Below are positions 12,501 through 27,636 of a stretch of 64,000 bases of DNA, in pieces. The stretch is taken from assembly GCA_003013855.2 (NCBI GenBank), contig PVNU02001548.1:4712001-4776000 (forward strand), in the 5' to 3' direction. A program made the translations under genes and the position numbers. Under the pieces are notes generated by a model, which worked only from the letters and a program-made list of their open reading frames with translations, was not told the DNA's origin and made no database searches. Within the stretch, counting starts at the first letter, position 1; each line of letters begins with the position of its first letter. This DNA comes from Liriodendron chinense. Taxonomy: Eukaryota > Streptophyta > Magnoliopsida > Magnoliales > Magnoliaceae.

Positions 12501-15500
12501 CAGCTCGACTATTTTCTGCCCCCTTCTCTGCTGTACCCACAGTAGGACTGAACATCAAGCACCTTTGCATCATCCAGCATTTTCATTTGCAGTTACCCTC
12601 GACAGTAGAGACCTGAGAGGAAGAAACACGGTTTTTTTTTTTTTTTTCCTCCCATCTCAAAAAATTTGGTGTACAGGCCATTCCAAAGTGAGTCCAGTGG
12701 TTTGATTACTGAACCATGACATGAGGCTTCATGTCCAGAAAATGAAAACCTAAGCCTATTGTACAAATTCTCAAGCTGACTACTGCATAATAAATACCTC
12801 ATACTCAATAGGTAGCTAGCCCCGTGAGCTAAAACAACGATTATAGCACAATATAAACATCAGAATATGTTTCCACATATGCCTGGCTCATGTGGCTGTG
12901 ACAATAATTGACACTAATATTTTAGAACTATTATTGAACATACCGGAAAGAATAGGCCTCCAAGGAAATGACATGACACAACTAAAACGCCAATGCCCAA
13001 TTCCCTTATCCTGCATCAAAGCATGATTTGTCATCAGTTATCAGAAGCTAGGTAAGGCCACTTATAAGTCATCTTTTACAACTTTGACTGGGGGTCCAAG
13101 AAAGATCAGAAATGCAAATGAGGTTCAAAAGCACACAACTCGTACTATAACACCAAGTGGGTTCGGGTTGGCAACAGACCAAGCTGCCCTGAGCAAAATA
13201 AATTTAATTAGGCCCAGCCCACTTGTATAACCAGTTCAAAATCTGGGCCCAAATAAATCCATGATGTTCATTGCTACCCCTAAAGTGGGTTGAAAGAGCA
13301 TTATAAGTTCTTTGTCAAACTAGTTCTTCATTCCAAAGTGCTCGAAAATTAAACTAAGCAGACTCACCTCATAGTCTTCCCATTTTGTGAGGTTCATATC
13401 TGATTTTTCGAGGAGGGACCCAAAATTCGTACAGTTTCGTTTAAAACGGCGAAGCCCTCGGAATGAACCTGCTGGATCAGCAAATTCGCAGTCCTCTTCG
13501 TAAGCGTTGAGTGTCAAATTTCCTGTGAGAATTTATGGCTGTGACTATCATCAACAGTAACAACTCTCCCAATTAAAGTAAATCATCACAATCATAGCTA
13601 AATATATATTTTGTACTATACTGCACAAGCAAACAGACCTTTGCCTGTGTTCATTCATATATCCATGACAGCATCTATAGAAAGAGTTCTTTTCTAACAC
13701 AATCTCAAACATATTATCCAACCAGAATTTAAGCATGTTCCTCGTATACAAATCTATGTTCCACTTGTAACTTTGCTGATGATAATGTTCAAAAGCAGAA
13801 CTCAAGAAAACTACTATCAACTATTTTATTATAGAAAGTTAGGATTTTTATAGTAGAACTCCTCATGAATTCTTATTATATCAAAAAATGATAGACTTTT
13901 GTTAAGTACCAGAACATGCTTTTTGTAGGCTCAACTGACCAAAATGCACTCTCTACCTTTTCTTCTAAAATGTGGAGGTTGAGCATTATGGGGCCCATGT
14001 GGTGCATGTATGACATCCATCCCTCCCAACAAGTGCAACACACCATGATGATCAGACAAACAAAACTTCAGGCCTATCGAATCATTAGGTGGTCCATACC
14101 ATAAAACAATACACACCACCCAAAAACCTCCAATTTATGTGTGACCCACCTGATGATTGGATCTGCCTGAGTTGCAGATGCTATGATCATCATGATCAGT
14201 TGAACTTGTTGGACAGTTTGGATGTCATACACACACCACATGGACCCCACAGTGCTCTACTCCACTTTCTAGAAGAAAAAGTAGGTAAGGGCAATTCGGT
14301 AATTTCATCCCCTAAAATCACATTTTTGTACCTCAAAAAAGTCAAGGCATTGCTTGGTAAAACCCGAATTCTTGAGGAATTTTGCAGTAAAAATCCATAG
14401 AAAGTTGAACTTCTTGTACAAAAAATTTCATGTATTCTTCAATGTTTGAAAAGCCATGGAGGCTAACGCCTCAAAGCGAGGCCACAGGCACACACGGCAA
14501 ATGCACTTGAGACTTATGCCTCAAATGGTGACGAATATGGGAGGTGCATGCCTCTTATGCATATGGACGTGACCTTCTTTTCATAAGGGTGAAACTGAAA
14601 AAGGAAAAGTCATTTATTCTTTTTTTTTTTTTTCTAGAATTTCCTCTCCACCAGTTGGACAGCACAAGTTCTTTCCTTTTTTTTTTTTTTCCAGAGGTAT
14701 AATGAAAATTTTATTAAAGAAGAACAAAAGAGGAAATACATGACTGATATGAGAGATCATCACAACAACCTTCAAAAAGCCTCCAGAGAAGAACTAGCAT
14801 ATATAAAAGAGGATTGCCCATTCCACCATGAGACTCTTGGCTTTTAAAAGACCTTATCTGGAGTTTTTGATTTGTCATGAAAAGGCATATTGTTACACTC
14901 ATACCAAATCGACCATATACCAACAAGTAAAAAAAGCCACCATAGACACTTCCTTTTTCTCCCATGAATATCAGAATGAGACAACATGAAGAAGTCAATT
15001 ATAGAACGATGTGTCACCCACCCAACTTAAACAAATAAAAAAAAAATGACGACCAAATCTTCTACAAGAAACAACAATGCACAAATAGGTAATAATCCAC
15101 AGATTCAGCATCTCGAAGGCGCAAGATACACATGCTAGAAATGATCATTTGTCTACTCAAATTCAAATTTAAATAATCTTTCCCTTCCTCTCATAAAACT
15201 TGCTTTAGGGATTAATTCTACCCTCTTATAGAGGTTTCTCATTTTCCTTACCTTCATAATCATCATCATAGCCTTCTCCCATCTATTTAAGTGTGAAGAA
15301 GCCTTTGTAGCATGTTCACCACTTATATAAATATATACAAAGATGCTCACGTCCAACCGATTGGACGATAAGTTGACATCCACCCAGCGGATAACTTCTA
15401 AGTTCTTAACCTATCATGTGTGTAAGACATCCACCCTGTCCAATAGGTTCCCACCATGAGGTTCGCCAAGTGCAAAAATCAGCACCATCCACTCATTAGG

Positions 15501-18500
15501 TGGGCCTCACTTGCATTTTGTTATTTACTAGGGGCTATACATTATTTTCAATATATATAATATTAAAAATGCTCACCCGTGCACCTTCTTAGGTGAGCAC
15601 CTTTGCACACTTGTCTTGGGCACAAAATCTGAACCATCCATGTGATGCGGCCCCCCATGAAACCCCCCGGCGACAAGTTTCAGCCTGATCCAAAACTCTG
15701 GTGGGCCATGGCAACAGAAAACAGTTTCCTCCCCTTGATTTGGATCTAACTTTGCTATGGCCCACCAGAGTTTTGGATCAGGCTGAAACTTGGTCCCTGA
15801 AGGTTTCTTGGGATGTTGTATCACATAGATGGTTCAGATTTTGTGCCCATGACACATGTGTGACCCAATTAAGAAGGTGCGCAGGAGAGCAGGACTAAAG
15901 GCAAATTTTATTAGAGAAAAAAAAAGGTGCACTGGTTCAGCTCAAAAAACATATACATTAGAGAGAAAAAAATAGAGAACTACAAGGAAAAAACAGGAGA
16001 ATTTTAATACAACATGGAGAACCATCTCCTATCTATAACAGACAACGACCCAGCGCTAGTTCCTGCTTTGGCAAGGGCATTGGCCCTACTATTTGCATCC
16101 CTGTTAATTCTTGAAAATTTCACATGCCGATTTTCTAATGGCTCAAAGATTTCCTCCAAGATATCGGCCAACCTTGAGGGATACACGTTTGAAACCACCC
16201 AGGAGAAAGCATTTGTTGAATCTCCTCAACAAGGCCGGGAAACAATTGTGGATAACAGCCACTTTGATCATGCTCAGAATAGCTGCAGCCTCCTGGCCCC
16301 AAAACTTGATAATCACAACCCCGCTGCTAGAGCAGACAGCCTGTCCCCTCCCAACATTTTGGGGTTTTCTTTTAAATGGTAGATTAGAAAACATTTTTTA
16401 TCAGCTATTCACCAGATATCCAGCCTTCCTCTCTTAGTTGGGTGTGTGAAACAGGACATGGTTGGGCTCACATTGAAACCACTCACATGCGAACATAGTC
16501 CCCCAAAGTATTAACCCAAGCACAACTATTACATGCACGCCTTGAAGGACGAGCTATGAGCAAGCAAATATATGGCTGAGGAGCAGTTAGTATTCTATGT
16601 ACCGATGGTATCGGGCGATACTATCATAATGCAGCCCACTAATACAAGATACAACGGGAACTGAAAATATCTCTTGTAGTGCAATAAATTTCACATTTAT
16701 TGTGTGATATATCAAGACCGTTGTTTGGAGTATCCCCGATATTACCCGTATCTCCAGCTCAGCGATACCGATAACATTGGTAGCAATATCAATAACACTG
16801 GTAGTATCAGAAATTCCAAGTATCGGCGATGTATAGCTTAGTATCGCCAATGTATCAATATTGCCAATGTATCGCCAATATTTTCGACTGCGTAAATTCT
16901 AGGTGTCGCTTGTATCACCAATGTATCACCAATATCTTCGACCATGTAAATTCCAGGTGTCGCTTGAATCGCCAGTGCATCGGCAATATTTCGATAATAT
17001 CACCAATGTATTGATATCGCCAAAAATCTATTTATTAAAAACAAATCCATTTCAATTTTTTTTACAAGTGCATGGTTGTATGCAGTGTTCAAATTGTCAA
17101 CAATAATATCGCAATATTATCGTTATCGCAACATGGGCGATATCAAGACCACATTCTTTCATTTCGTTTCCAGTTGTCGACGATTTCTAGGCAAAATATC
17201 ATGCGTTACTGATATTCTAAAATATCGAATAGATGTTTGGATGAAAGGTTGGATGGATGATTGAATGAATAGATGGGACTGATGGGATGGTTGGAATGAT
17301 TTCTTATGACAACACATGCTTTAGGCCCCCATCAAATGGAAGAATAGATGGGATTGATGGAAAATTATTTATTCCTAAATATGCAAATGTGTATTTTAGC
17401 ATCTCCTAAAGTTACACGAAAAGAAAAAAAAAAAAAAAAAAAAAATTCCACTGTTTTCCCCATGTTTCCCCACATTTCCGGTTATCAGCAATATCTTTCA
17501 GTATCCCCGGCCAGCGAAACTTGTAGCAATTCCGATACTTTGAGCATTGATCGCGACAATATTGTGATATATCGCATAAGAACCCTTTCTGAAAATCCAT
17601 TGTATTGTCTATACATGCAATAATATCGCATGCATCGATTATATGTATTGAAAATCTTGCAAATTTTGCATATTTGTTTCGACTCAAAACACAGTTTTGG
17701 AGGAGAAATCATGATTCGAGAGCGAAAATCCCCCCAAAATCCACTATGTGGAAAAAAAAAAAAAAAAAAAAAAAAAAGCAAAACACACAGAGAGACCACC
17801 AGAGAAAGAAAACAAAATTGAAGCAAAAACAAAAGAAAAAGAAAAAACACAACAACAAAAAAAAAAAAATTCATTTCTCTTTTTTTTTTTAAACGGTGAT
17901 AATTTTATTAAAGAGAAAGGGCCAAAGCCAAAAGAATACAAAAAAACAAAAAAGGAGGAAAAGAAAACCCAAATACAAGCAAACAGCTACAAATTTGCCT
18001 AAATAACAAGGAATTGTTCAACCCCACAGAACTTTGCGTCAGAAGCCCATTTATAACCAGCTCCTTTACCACTTATTAGATCTCATCAGAGGACTTTTTT
18101 CGATTCCAGAAACAGCGATTATTTCTTTCAAGCCATAGCGCCCACAACCCAGCAAGAAGACAAATACGCCATACATTCCTCCCCACCTCCCCTTTGCCAC
18201 CTTCGTGCGAAGATTCAAACATTACTTCGATAAAACCCGGCATTACCCAGTAGAAACCAAGATTCCTAACAATCGCCTCCCAAACCTTTGCCGCAAACTC
18301 GCAATGAATAAACAAATGATTAACTGATTCTTCAGCTTTATAGCACATTAGGTAGACATTAGGGAGGATCATCCCTCTTTTACGTAAATTGTCCACAGTA
18401 AGCACCTTATTACTCCCCACTAGCCATGCAAAAGCAGCTATCTTTGGCGGAGCTCTGTGTTTCCAAACACAAATAGTATGACTAGGCTTGGAATCAGAAG

Positions 18501-20427
18501 GGCCTCCAATAAATCACATATAGACAGATTTAACTGAAAACCTGCCAGACTTATCATGAATCCACCTCATTGAGTCACTTTGTGTTGGAACCGGGTGTAC
18601 CTTACAAAATTTGCTTCTTTTGTACATACTAGGAAGAAAATAATTGTAAATCCATATCTATGCAATTTCTAGGACCAAAAAAGGCATGAACCATCTAAGC
18701 TGAACAAAAGGTCAACCACATAATCAAGATCCGGGAGAAAATTAGGCTTGTTTGACACAGTACAAGTCAATGGACAGCCAATGGTCTAACTCAATTTACT
18801 AGCATGACCCACGTAATGAATGGGTTGCTTGGTTTTTAACAGCAAAAGATCTTGATGGCATGAACCATCCTTTGAACGGCTTGGATATGTCACACATTGG
18901 CGGAAAGGACCCATATGTCATCATTTTCCTCCTTCCCCGTCACTCAGGACAAAATAAGGCTGTTGAAAGATCCATCGTCTTATGAGGACCAAAATGGCAT
19001 AAAAATGCCTGCCAAAATATCCATTCTTATGGGTTAGCTAAGGCCACATGACCAACCTGTCATGCATTGAACATAAAAGCCATAAATAAGGTGGACAGTG
19101 GACCCCACCATGTAAATGACCAAAATTTGAAATCATCAGTTCAACACGAACCATATGTGTACCTTGAATAAGATTAACATGCGGCTCGTGTTATTCTCAT
19201 AGATTCACCCGTGGGTTTGATATTCTCATGGATAAAGAGCAAATTCTTAAAGTAGAAGTGATCTAGTGGACTATGTTTAGAATCCTTCCCATGCATATAG
19301 CGGCATTTGGATTAGTTCGCATCCACATCATCCATCTGACCGTCCATTCCAATTCACTCTTCTTCAACTACCATGCAAAAGTCTGACAATCAAGTGGTCC
19401 TAAACATCCGTGGGTGGATCTATCTTCTGCAAATGACTTATCCATCCACTTTGGCATGCCATCCACTTAGTGGATTGGGAATGCGATGTAAGAGGAAGAA
19501 GATTAATGCATGCATGATCATAAGAAGCCAGCGATGAAGATGTGGGCCCGAAAGCCCAATTTATGGGTCCTATGAAAATTAATGCATGCATGATCATAAG
19601 AAACCAGTGATGAAGATGTGGGCTTGAAAGCCCAATTTATGGGTCCTATGGCCCATCCACTCGGCACCAAATGTTGAGTTGTGCTTAGATATTTTTAAGA
19701 GATAGGGATGCTTTGTGTGATTCTAGCTTGATTCTTTGAAGTTTGTATTTAGTAAAGATTTTGAGGACATCTTTTAAAGGGGTATTAAGCAAATAGAGGT
19801 TTTCTAATTTGAGAGATTTGTGTCTTAGAAGATCTTTAATGGGATATATTAATATCTTGGGGGATCCTTACTAATGTATATTAATATCTCAAAAGATCTT
19901 AACGAGATAAAAAATAAATGAGCATGAGAGAATAAAAGGAATGGAAAAATTTACGTCCATATATATGCAAGCTATTCTGTAACGGTAACGGTGGCCATAA
20001 CGGCCACCACCATTACCTTTACGATATGGGTCGTAACAGATGTTATGGCCCCCGTAACAGCCGTTACAGTCTCTCTTTTTTTTTATTGAAAAACCTATTT
20101 TTGCCCCGTAACGTCGAATTTTTTTTGAAAAACCTATGTTTGCCCCATAATAGACCATTACAGAGTTGTTACGGCCTTTACAGGAGGCGTAACGGACCGT
20201 TAACGGCGGTTACGGGTCATGTTTTCCATAACGGTTGTTACAACCATTACAACCCCGTAACGTATAACGGTTGCCACCGTTACCTTTACATAACAGCCTT
20301 TACAGCCCTGTAACAACCTTTAAGGCACACCATGTATATATGTGATATTTCTGGTTCTTTTCTTAATTTACAACAATTGAGTTTTTATAAATACGTCTTT
20401 ATAGATGTTGTATGGCAACAAAGTTTA

Positions 20428-20491
<64 letters not shown>

Positions 20492-23400
20492 AGAATTTAG
20501 GGAGAAGCATTCTCTTGCAGAGGGAGAAAACCCTATAAAATCAACTCCTTCGAATTATGTGGTGTGTGCAAAATCTTTACTTCTCATTTTCTTTTCTTTC
20601 CACTTCCTACATCAAAAACCATTGGGAGATCTTTTCTGCTCGCTGTCTTCTGGTCCATATGGCATGAGCACAACAGCTGCGTTTTCAGCCATTTGGGCAG
20701 CCACCCCAAGGTGATCTTTCTTAAAGCTAAGCATTCTGTGAGCCTATTGTAATCAATTTAGGATGTCTCATTTTGTATTCGGATGATATCTTATCATCCT
20801 TCCTTTTTGCAACATAACTTTGTAATCCAATTTAAAGGAAGAAAAAAAAAATCACTCAATTGTCTCGAATATGATTAGTGTGATTTTTTCAAGGAAGCCT
20901 ATGAAGAGCTGACTGGACCTAATGGGTGGTCCAACCAATGACATGGACACGGACAAACTCAATGCAACTATGTGCATGGAAAGGTTCCCATGCTCGTAGC
21001 CCACTAGATCATTTCTCTTTTTAAAGAGTCCAGCGTTTTTGTACAAGTGGGGCCAAGCAGATGAGTTGACTGATCTGATCTTTTGGCAAGAAACAGTGAG
21101 GCTCACCTAAAGTGTGTCTAGGAACCTATAAAATCACATGGTGCAGCCCACTTGAGTTTACAAATGTATGGATTCTTTTCATTTTTTTTACAGTCAAAGT
21201 TCAAGATATGCTATTTAAGAAACAAGTTTGATTGGCACTTTTTTTGTACTGATGAACATAATAGGTATTAAAATGAATAATTTTGCTTTCATATAGTTGG
21301 AAATTTACAATATATATTATTAATTAGTAATTTGAATACATTAATCTCATACGATATATTCCATTAATTAATAATTTGAATACATTAATATTATATGATA
21401 TATTCTTTGTAATTCTAACCCTTTTTTTAGATTGCAAAAGATATAATGACCAAGTCAAAATTTACGAGACTCATCGGAGTATTGACTTGTTGGTTGACCA
21501 AGCCAAGTCCAAGTTCCCGGTTTTCGGACAATGGTTATTGGCAATTATTGCTTCTTTATAAATTCTTCAGATTCAGTACTTTAACGGTATCCTTATCATT
21601 ATATAAAAAAATAGTATGATTTTTGTAAGTTCACAAATCAAGAACTGTATGGTCAGAGATTTCATTATTTCACCAAATATTTTCTTTAGATGAAGTTTAT
21701 TTGTGAATTCTTCCTAGAAGCAATTGCACCTACTTCTCTTCACCACAGTAAAGGATGGTTGATGTCAGATGGGCAAAGTTACCATTAGTTATATATGCAT
21801 CATAGCCTTGTCCCAACTATTTAGTGTTGCTTTACCTATCCTGTTTTGCTGAGCATTGCTAAGCCCCCATGCGTGTGCAATAAAGCTCACATACACGCCA
21901 CACATCATAGCATAAGCATGATAGGTCCAAGATCCAGTTCATCTATTTGAATAGCACCACTACATAGATGACCTAGCCCAAGGATCAAGTTGATCCACTA
22001 GTGAGGTGTGATAAAGTTTGCAAAACAAATGTATGGCTCCGAAAAACTTGGCTGAAGTTTGCTAGCCCATCCACCTGTTTCCAATATTGGGGCCCACAAG
22101 ATGAGTGGGCCAGATTTATTTTTGGGAAAACATGTAAAAGTTTGGACCAACCTAAAGGATGGATTGGATCACCCTACTTACTTTTGGGAAAACATGTAAA
22201 GGTTCCTGATGGATGGATTGGATCTCCCAACTTACTTTTGGGAAAACATGAAGGTTCCTGATGGATGGATTGCTCTAATTGGATCTCACAACTATGTGCC
22301 ATGCCGGCACATGTGTGGCATGTAAATGAGCTTTATTGCACATGCATGTGGGCTTAGCATGTGCGCTTAGCAAAGCTCTATTTTGCCAATCATTCCTATC
22401 TAACACACAATCTACAATAAGGTAACAAGCCATCATATACTTTCTCACCACCTTAATACAAGTTTGTTCAGCTCAAACCTAATCAAATTTCCCTTCTTTA
22501 CCAAGGCTGTATCCTTTCTTAGTACATGGCTTCTCCATCATTCATCTCCTAATTAGAATAGATAGACACTGCACAGAGACACCATCACCATATTTTATCC
22601 ATCTATACTACCATACTATGCAAATGAATACTTCAATCATTGAGGAGATATAATTTCTTCAAAACAAACGCGAAATTCACCACAAAACAAAGGAATTTGT
22701 ACATGCCGAAGATAGCCTATTCGATTTTAATATGCATATATCGAAATGTGTAATTCCCCACAGAGAAAAAAAAAGAGGGAATTCCAACAAATTAAGGGGT
22801 CATTTGGATGCCTGTAAGTTTTTAAGTGGTGACTTTCACTTGAAAGTGGCATGCTATCTGTTTGAATGTAAGTTGTAAGTCACTTGTAGATAAGTAGTTT
22901 TTGTGCTTAGGTAACCTGTAAATCCCTTGCAGGTAAGTAGTTGTATATTTACACCAAGCAGAGCTTGAAGTGGGGAATCATTCAAAATCTTCAAAATCAT
23001 ATAAAAAAAAAAAAAAAGCTTAGCATAAGATACACCATTGGGTTGAGCCCATCTACATGAATCACTAAGTCGATTCTTAGGCTAAACCAATCATTAGGTA
23101 GGCCACAAAAGTGGACCCACATATTCAAAGACTCATGCTAGTCTTCTCCACTAATCAAGTGCGATACACTTTTAGCTTGATTGTGATCCATCCAATAAAT
23201 TCACAGCTAACATGGACCATTCAACAATAATTATCCATTCATAAGCATCATTCAATGGTTAGGATCTTTTGATAAGGGACATATTTGGCTGTGGCCCATC
23301 CAGTAATGGGGCCCATCACGTTGAGCAAATAATAATAACATTAATTGCATTTGTTGAGAATGGTTCCCTCACTTTTTTACTTTGAACGATTCATTTGATA

Positions 23401-25868
23401 GCCACTAAATCGATGGTTAAAATTGCTAAAACATGATCCCATTTCTATAACGAAAATATTTGGGCGGGCATCTATATTCCAATGGCACATAGATCGTCGA
23501 CTAAGCCATTGAAATATGTTTTGTTTGGCAATCCATTGTTCCAACCAATATGAGATCCACCAAAGCAATTTGAATTATTGAACCATGGACCCCACTTCTA
23601 TAATGGAATATCCAGGCCATTATTTTTCAGTAGCACTTAGACCGTTGATTAGATATCCAAAACAAGCTCCAACAAGCCCAAAGTACAAAAACCAGGCCCA
23701 TTAACTCATTCTCGAGGCCCACTCCTCTCCTTCTTCTCCTTCTCTGGGATTTTATGACTTGTTTGGATTTATGGAAAGCATGGGAAAGGAAACATTGTTT
23801 CTCGAGAAACTTTATTTCCAGGAAATTATGGGAAAGGAAACTTTGTTTTACATGTTGGTTTTTAAATAAGATTTTCTTAGAAATTTTGGGATCTATTTCC
23901 AAATTTATTGTTTGGTAAAATAATAAAATTTCTAGAGAAAACTTTTGTGGTAGTTGTTGGCATGTGCCAAATTAACACATGGCACATCTAGGATGCTTGA
24001 AGATAGATGATGGCACATGTAGTTTCTTAAATTTAACGGTGTTACACATAACACATGAGGGGTGCTTGAGGTTGTATGGTGGCACATGTGACACATTAAC
24101 ACATTTGACACATGTGGGAACTAAAGGTAGATGGTGGCACATGTGCATATAGGCATGTTATCACATGTGGCACAATTAAAGTGATTGAAGATGGACAATA
24201 GCATATGCAACATACATGTGCGACGCAAGTGAAAGATGGATGGTGGCACTTGTATCAGTGGCACGTGCATGACACAACAGGAGATGGACAATGGTAAGTT
24301 GGCACATGTGAGGGCTTTGTACATGTGGGCCCAAGTGAAGATGGATGGTGGCACATGTGATACAATGGCACGTGTGCGGTGTGCCACACAATAGAAGATG
24401 GATAACGAAAAGTTGGCACATTTGAGGCGCTTTGTACATGTGGAGCCCAAGTGAAGATGGATGGTGGCACATCTGGTATAGTGGCATGTGTGCTACAAAA
24501 CAACAGATGGATAACAGAAAGTCAGCACATGCGGCACATTTGAGGCGCTTTGTACATGAGGGGCCCAAGTGAAGATGGATGGTGGCACATGTGGCATAGT
24601 GGCATGTGTTCTACACAATAGAAGATGGATAATGGTAAGTTGGCACATGTGGGACATTTGAGGCGCTTTGTACATGTGGGGCCCAAGTGAAGATGGATGG
24701 TGGCACATGTGGCATAGTGGCACGTGTGCTACATAACAGAAGATGGGACAATGGAAAGTTGGCACATGCAACACATTTGATGCGTTTTGTACATGTGGGA
24801 TCTAAGTGAAGATGGATGGTGGCACATGGCATTATGGCACGCTCTACACAATAGAAGATGGACAATGGAAAGTTGGCACATGCAGCACCTTTGAGGTGCT
24901 TTCTACATGTGGGGCCCAAGTGAAGATGGATGGTGGCACATGTGGCATAGTGGCACATGTGTGGCACAATAGTAGATGGACGGTGGAACATTTGCACATG
25001 TGAGGCAATTGGAGATAGGTGGTGGCACTTGTGTGTTTAACCTCTTGAGAAATTCATTTTCCTTCAATTGGGGAAAAAAGCCCTTTCTTGGGGGGGGGTG
25101 GAAAAAATTTGTTGATTTACCATCAAAAAGAGGAAATGAGAAATGGTGCCCTACAAAACACAAAAGAAAAAAAGTCTAAACAAACAATAGAAAACTAGTT
25201 TCATGGGAAATGGTGTTTCCTTTCCTTTCCTTTCCTTTCCATGAATCCAAACAGGCCCTTAGAAAACCCATCTCCAAAAACAAGCAGCCATGGTTGCCAT
25301 TACTCAATCCTGGGGAAAGAGGAAAAGGAGTGGTCACGGGGCTACAACACCAGTGGCTACATTAGGCGGCAATGGCCATGGTTGCCGCCACCAGCCACGG
25401 CTGTTGCTCACAACGGCAGCAAAATTAAAGGGGGGAGAGAGGGGGGGAAGGACTGTTGTGTGCATCTCCCCCTCCAGCATTAAAAAAATAAAATAAATAA
25501 ATAAATAAAATGGCAGTTGCCTGTAACTCACTTCTCACTTACAGGTACGTAACATCCCACCTCTTCCTCATGTTTCAAAATGTCAGATTTGCTTTAAATG
25601 ACTTACAGGTTGTAACTCACTCACAGGTGAAATTTCACAACCAAACACCACCTGTAAGTGAGAAATAGGTAAGTCACTTCCCACTAATGGAACTTACAGG
25701 CATCCAAACGACCACTAACTATAAATGGGGCTAACTGTAAATGATTTACAGGCTGTGTTTGGATGTACAAATCATTTACAGCTTTTAGCCGCATTTGATT
25801 TCCCAGTAAAAACCTGAGATTTAATTTACAGGCTCTCCATTTACAGCCTAACGGCTATAATTTCAAAC

Positions 25869-25929
<61 letters not shown>

Positions 25930-27582
25930 CGCTTTTGGCGATCTGAACTCACGCAGCAGGACACTCTCCCTTCCTGGCCCCTTTCCAACGAGATTCTAGG
26001 CTTCTAGCGATCTCTCTCCACTAGCAGCGGGCAGGGTTTTTTTTCTTTCTTTCTTTTTTCCTTCATTGGGGGCAAATGAAATACGCCGATTTTGTCCTGC
26101 CCTTGCATGGACGGACTCGATCTAGGCAAAGGCTCTTTGGGGCCCACCGTGATGAATGCTTTTATTCAAGCTGTCCATCCATTTTGAGACATTATTTTAG
26201 GGCATATCCTAAAAATGAGGCAGATCCAAGGTTGTAGTGGACCACACCATAGGAAGCAGTGGTGATACTAATGCCCACAGGAATAATGCCCCCTGTGTGG
26301 TCCACTTGAGCCTTGGTGATGACTTTTAAGCCCACTATGTGTTACTAATGCCCACTATGTGGCCATTGGATAGTTCCTTTTTTTTTATAAAGCTCATACA
26401 TCATGGTGGGCCCACATCCTGATTTGACCATTTTTTTGGGGCCCACATCCTGATTTGATTAGAATTTATTGGGGCCTACATCCTAATTGGACCAATTTTT
26501 TTAGGGGCCCACATCTTGATTGGACTTCTTTTTTTTTTTCCTTCACCCCCACCCTGGAGTTGAAACTCTTAAGTATATTAGACTTAATGGTTTGGTTACT
26601 TTGGGGTGGCCCAGATCCTGATTGGACCAAATTTTTGTGGGGTTCACGTCTTGATTGGAGTAGTTTTTTTAGGGCCCGCATCCTTATTGGACTAGATTTT
26701 TTTGGGACCCATGTCCTCATTGGACCAGATTTTTTTTGTGGCCCACATCCTGATTGGACCAGATTTTTTTAGGTCCCACATCCTGATTGGACCAGATTTT
26801 TTTAGGTTAACCATTTATATTCAGTTGTTTTTCCTCATAAAAGGGCATTTGAATTCATGAGCCCACTTCTATAGCTAACTTGCTTGGTTTAACATGAAGA
26901 TCAGACCTAAGCTTTATTGAAATGGGCTCAACTTAATGACCCATCTTAAATAAAATTGTTATATGGCATTTGAATATTTCTCAAGGATTTACCTCTCCAA
27001 GCTATATCGGGTGCGAATACCCAATTACAAGATATAAATAATTTACAGGCTATCGAATACAGGACGGATGGCCTAGCCTAAAATAATGCAATGAGATCAT
27101 CAACGGATTAACTATAACAATTTAAAGCACAGAATAAAGCTAACATATCACAAGTTACAAAAAAAAAAAAATCAGCAATGTAACATGTTCGAATTCAAGC
27201 CATATGATAGTCCCACAATGTAGATCCAATAAAATACCAAATAATCAAGATCCATGGAAGGTGGGACTTTCATCTAAGCATGGGGGTTGTTCTCAATTCA
27301 AAGGGGGTCACTTGGTTTGTGAGAGTTTGGGTAGGTTACGGTTTGGACTTTTGAGTTGGGGAATTGGATTTTGGAAATTAGGGTTTGGAATTAGGGTCAT
27401 GGGTAATTAGAGTTTGAAGGGTTAGGTTTTCTGGGAATTAGCTTTGTGGGAATTAGGGTTTTGAGAATTAGAGTTTGAGACTTAAGGGTTAGGGTTTTAG
27501 GTGTAAGGGTTGGAAGAAGAGGAAAAAAAACAAAAGTGGAAGTAAAGATTGTCTGTAGATTAAGAAAGAAGAAAAGAAAACT

Positions 27583-27636
<54 letters not shown>

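Larger units (their letters stand above)
22796..25715. mobile_element. Outer PIF/Harbinger-like element with TAA TSD
   Basis: Termini GGGGTCATTTGGATGCCTGT and ACAGGCATCCAAACGACCAC are flanked by TAA at 22793-22795 and 25716-25718. Subterminal CTTACAGGT/ACCTGTAAG words fill both ends. No transposase. It contains a second element at 23755-25258. Lies in intron 1. Confidence 0.7.

Noticed and set aside
17412..18002. Poly-Lys and poly-Phe open frames
   Set aside because: Translations of long A-runs and T-runs around LINE tails.
24121..24997. Stack of overlapping minus-strand open frames of 80-130 codons with repeated CHHPSSLGPH-like text
   Set aside because: They are the 117-bp minisatellite (not a multiple of three in every copy) read in several frames; no gene signal.
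27290..27510. Interstitial telomere-like GGGTTTTAGGG words
   Set aside because: Words are mostly GAATTAGGGTTTG variants without the TTTAGGG tandem period.
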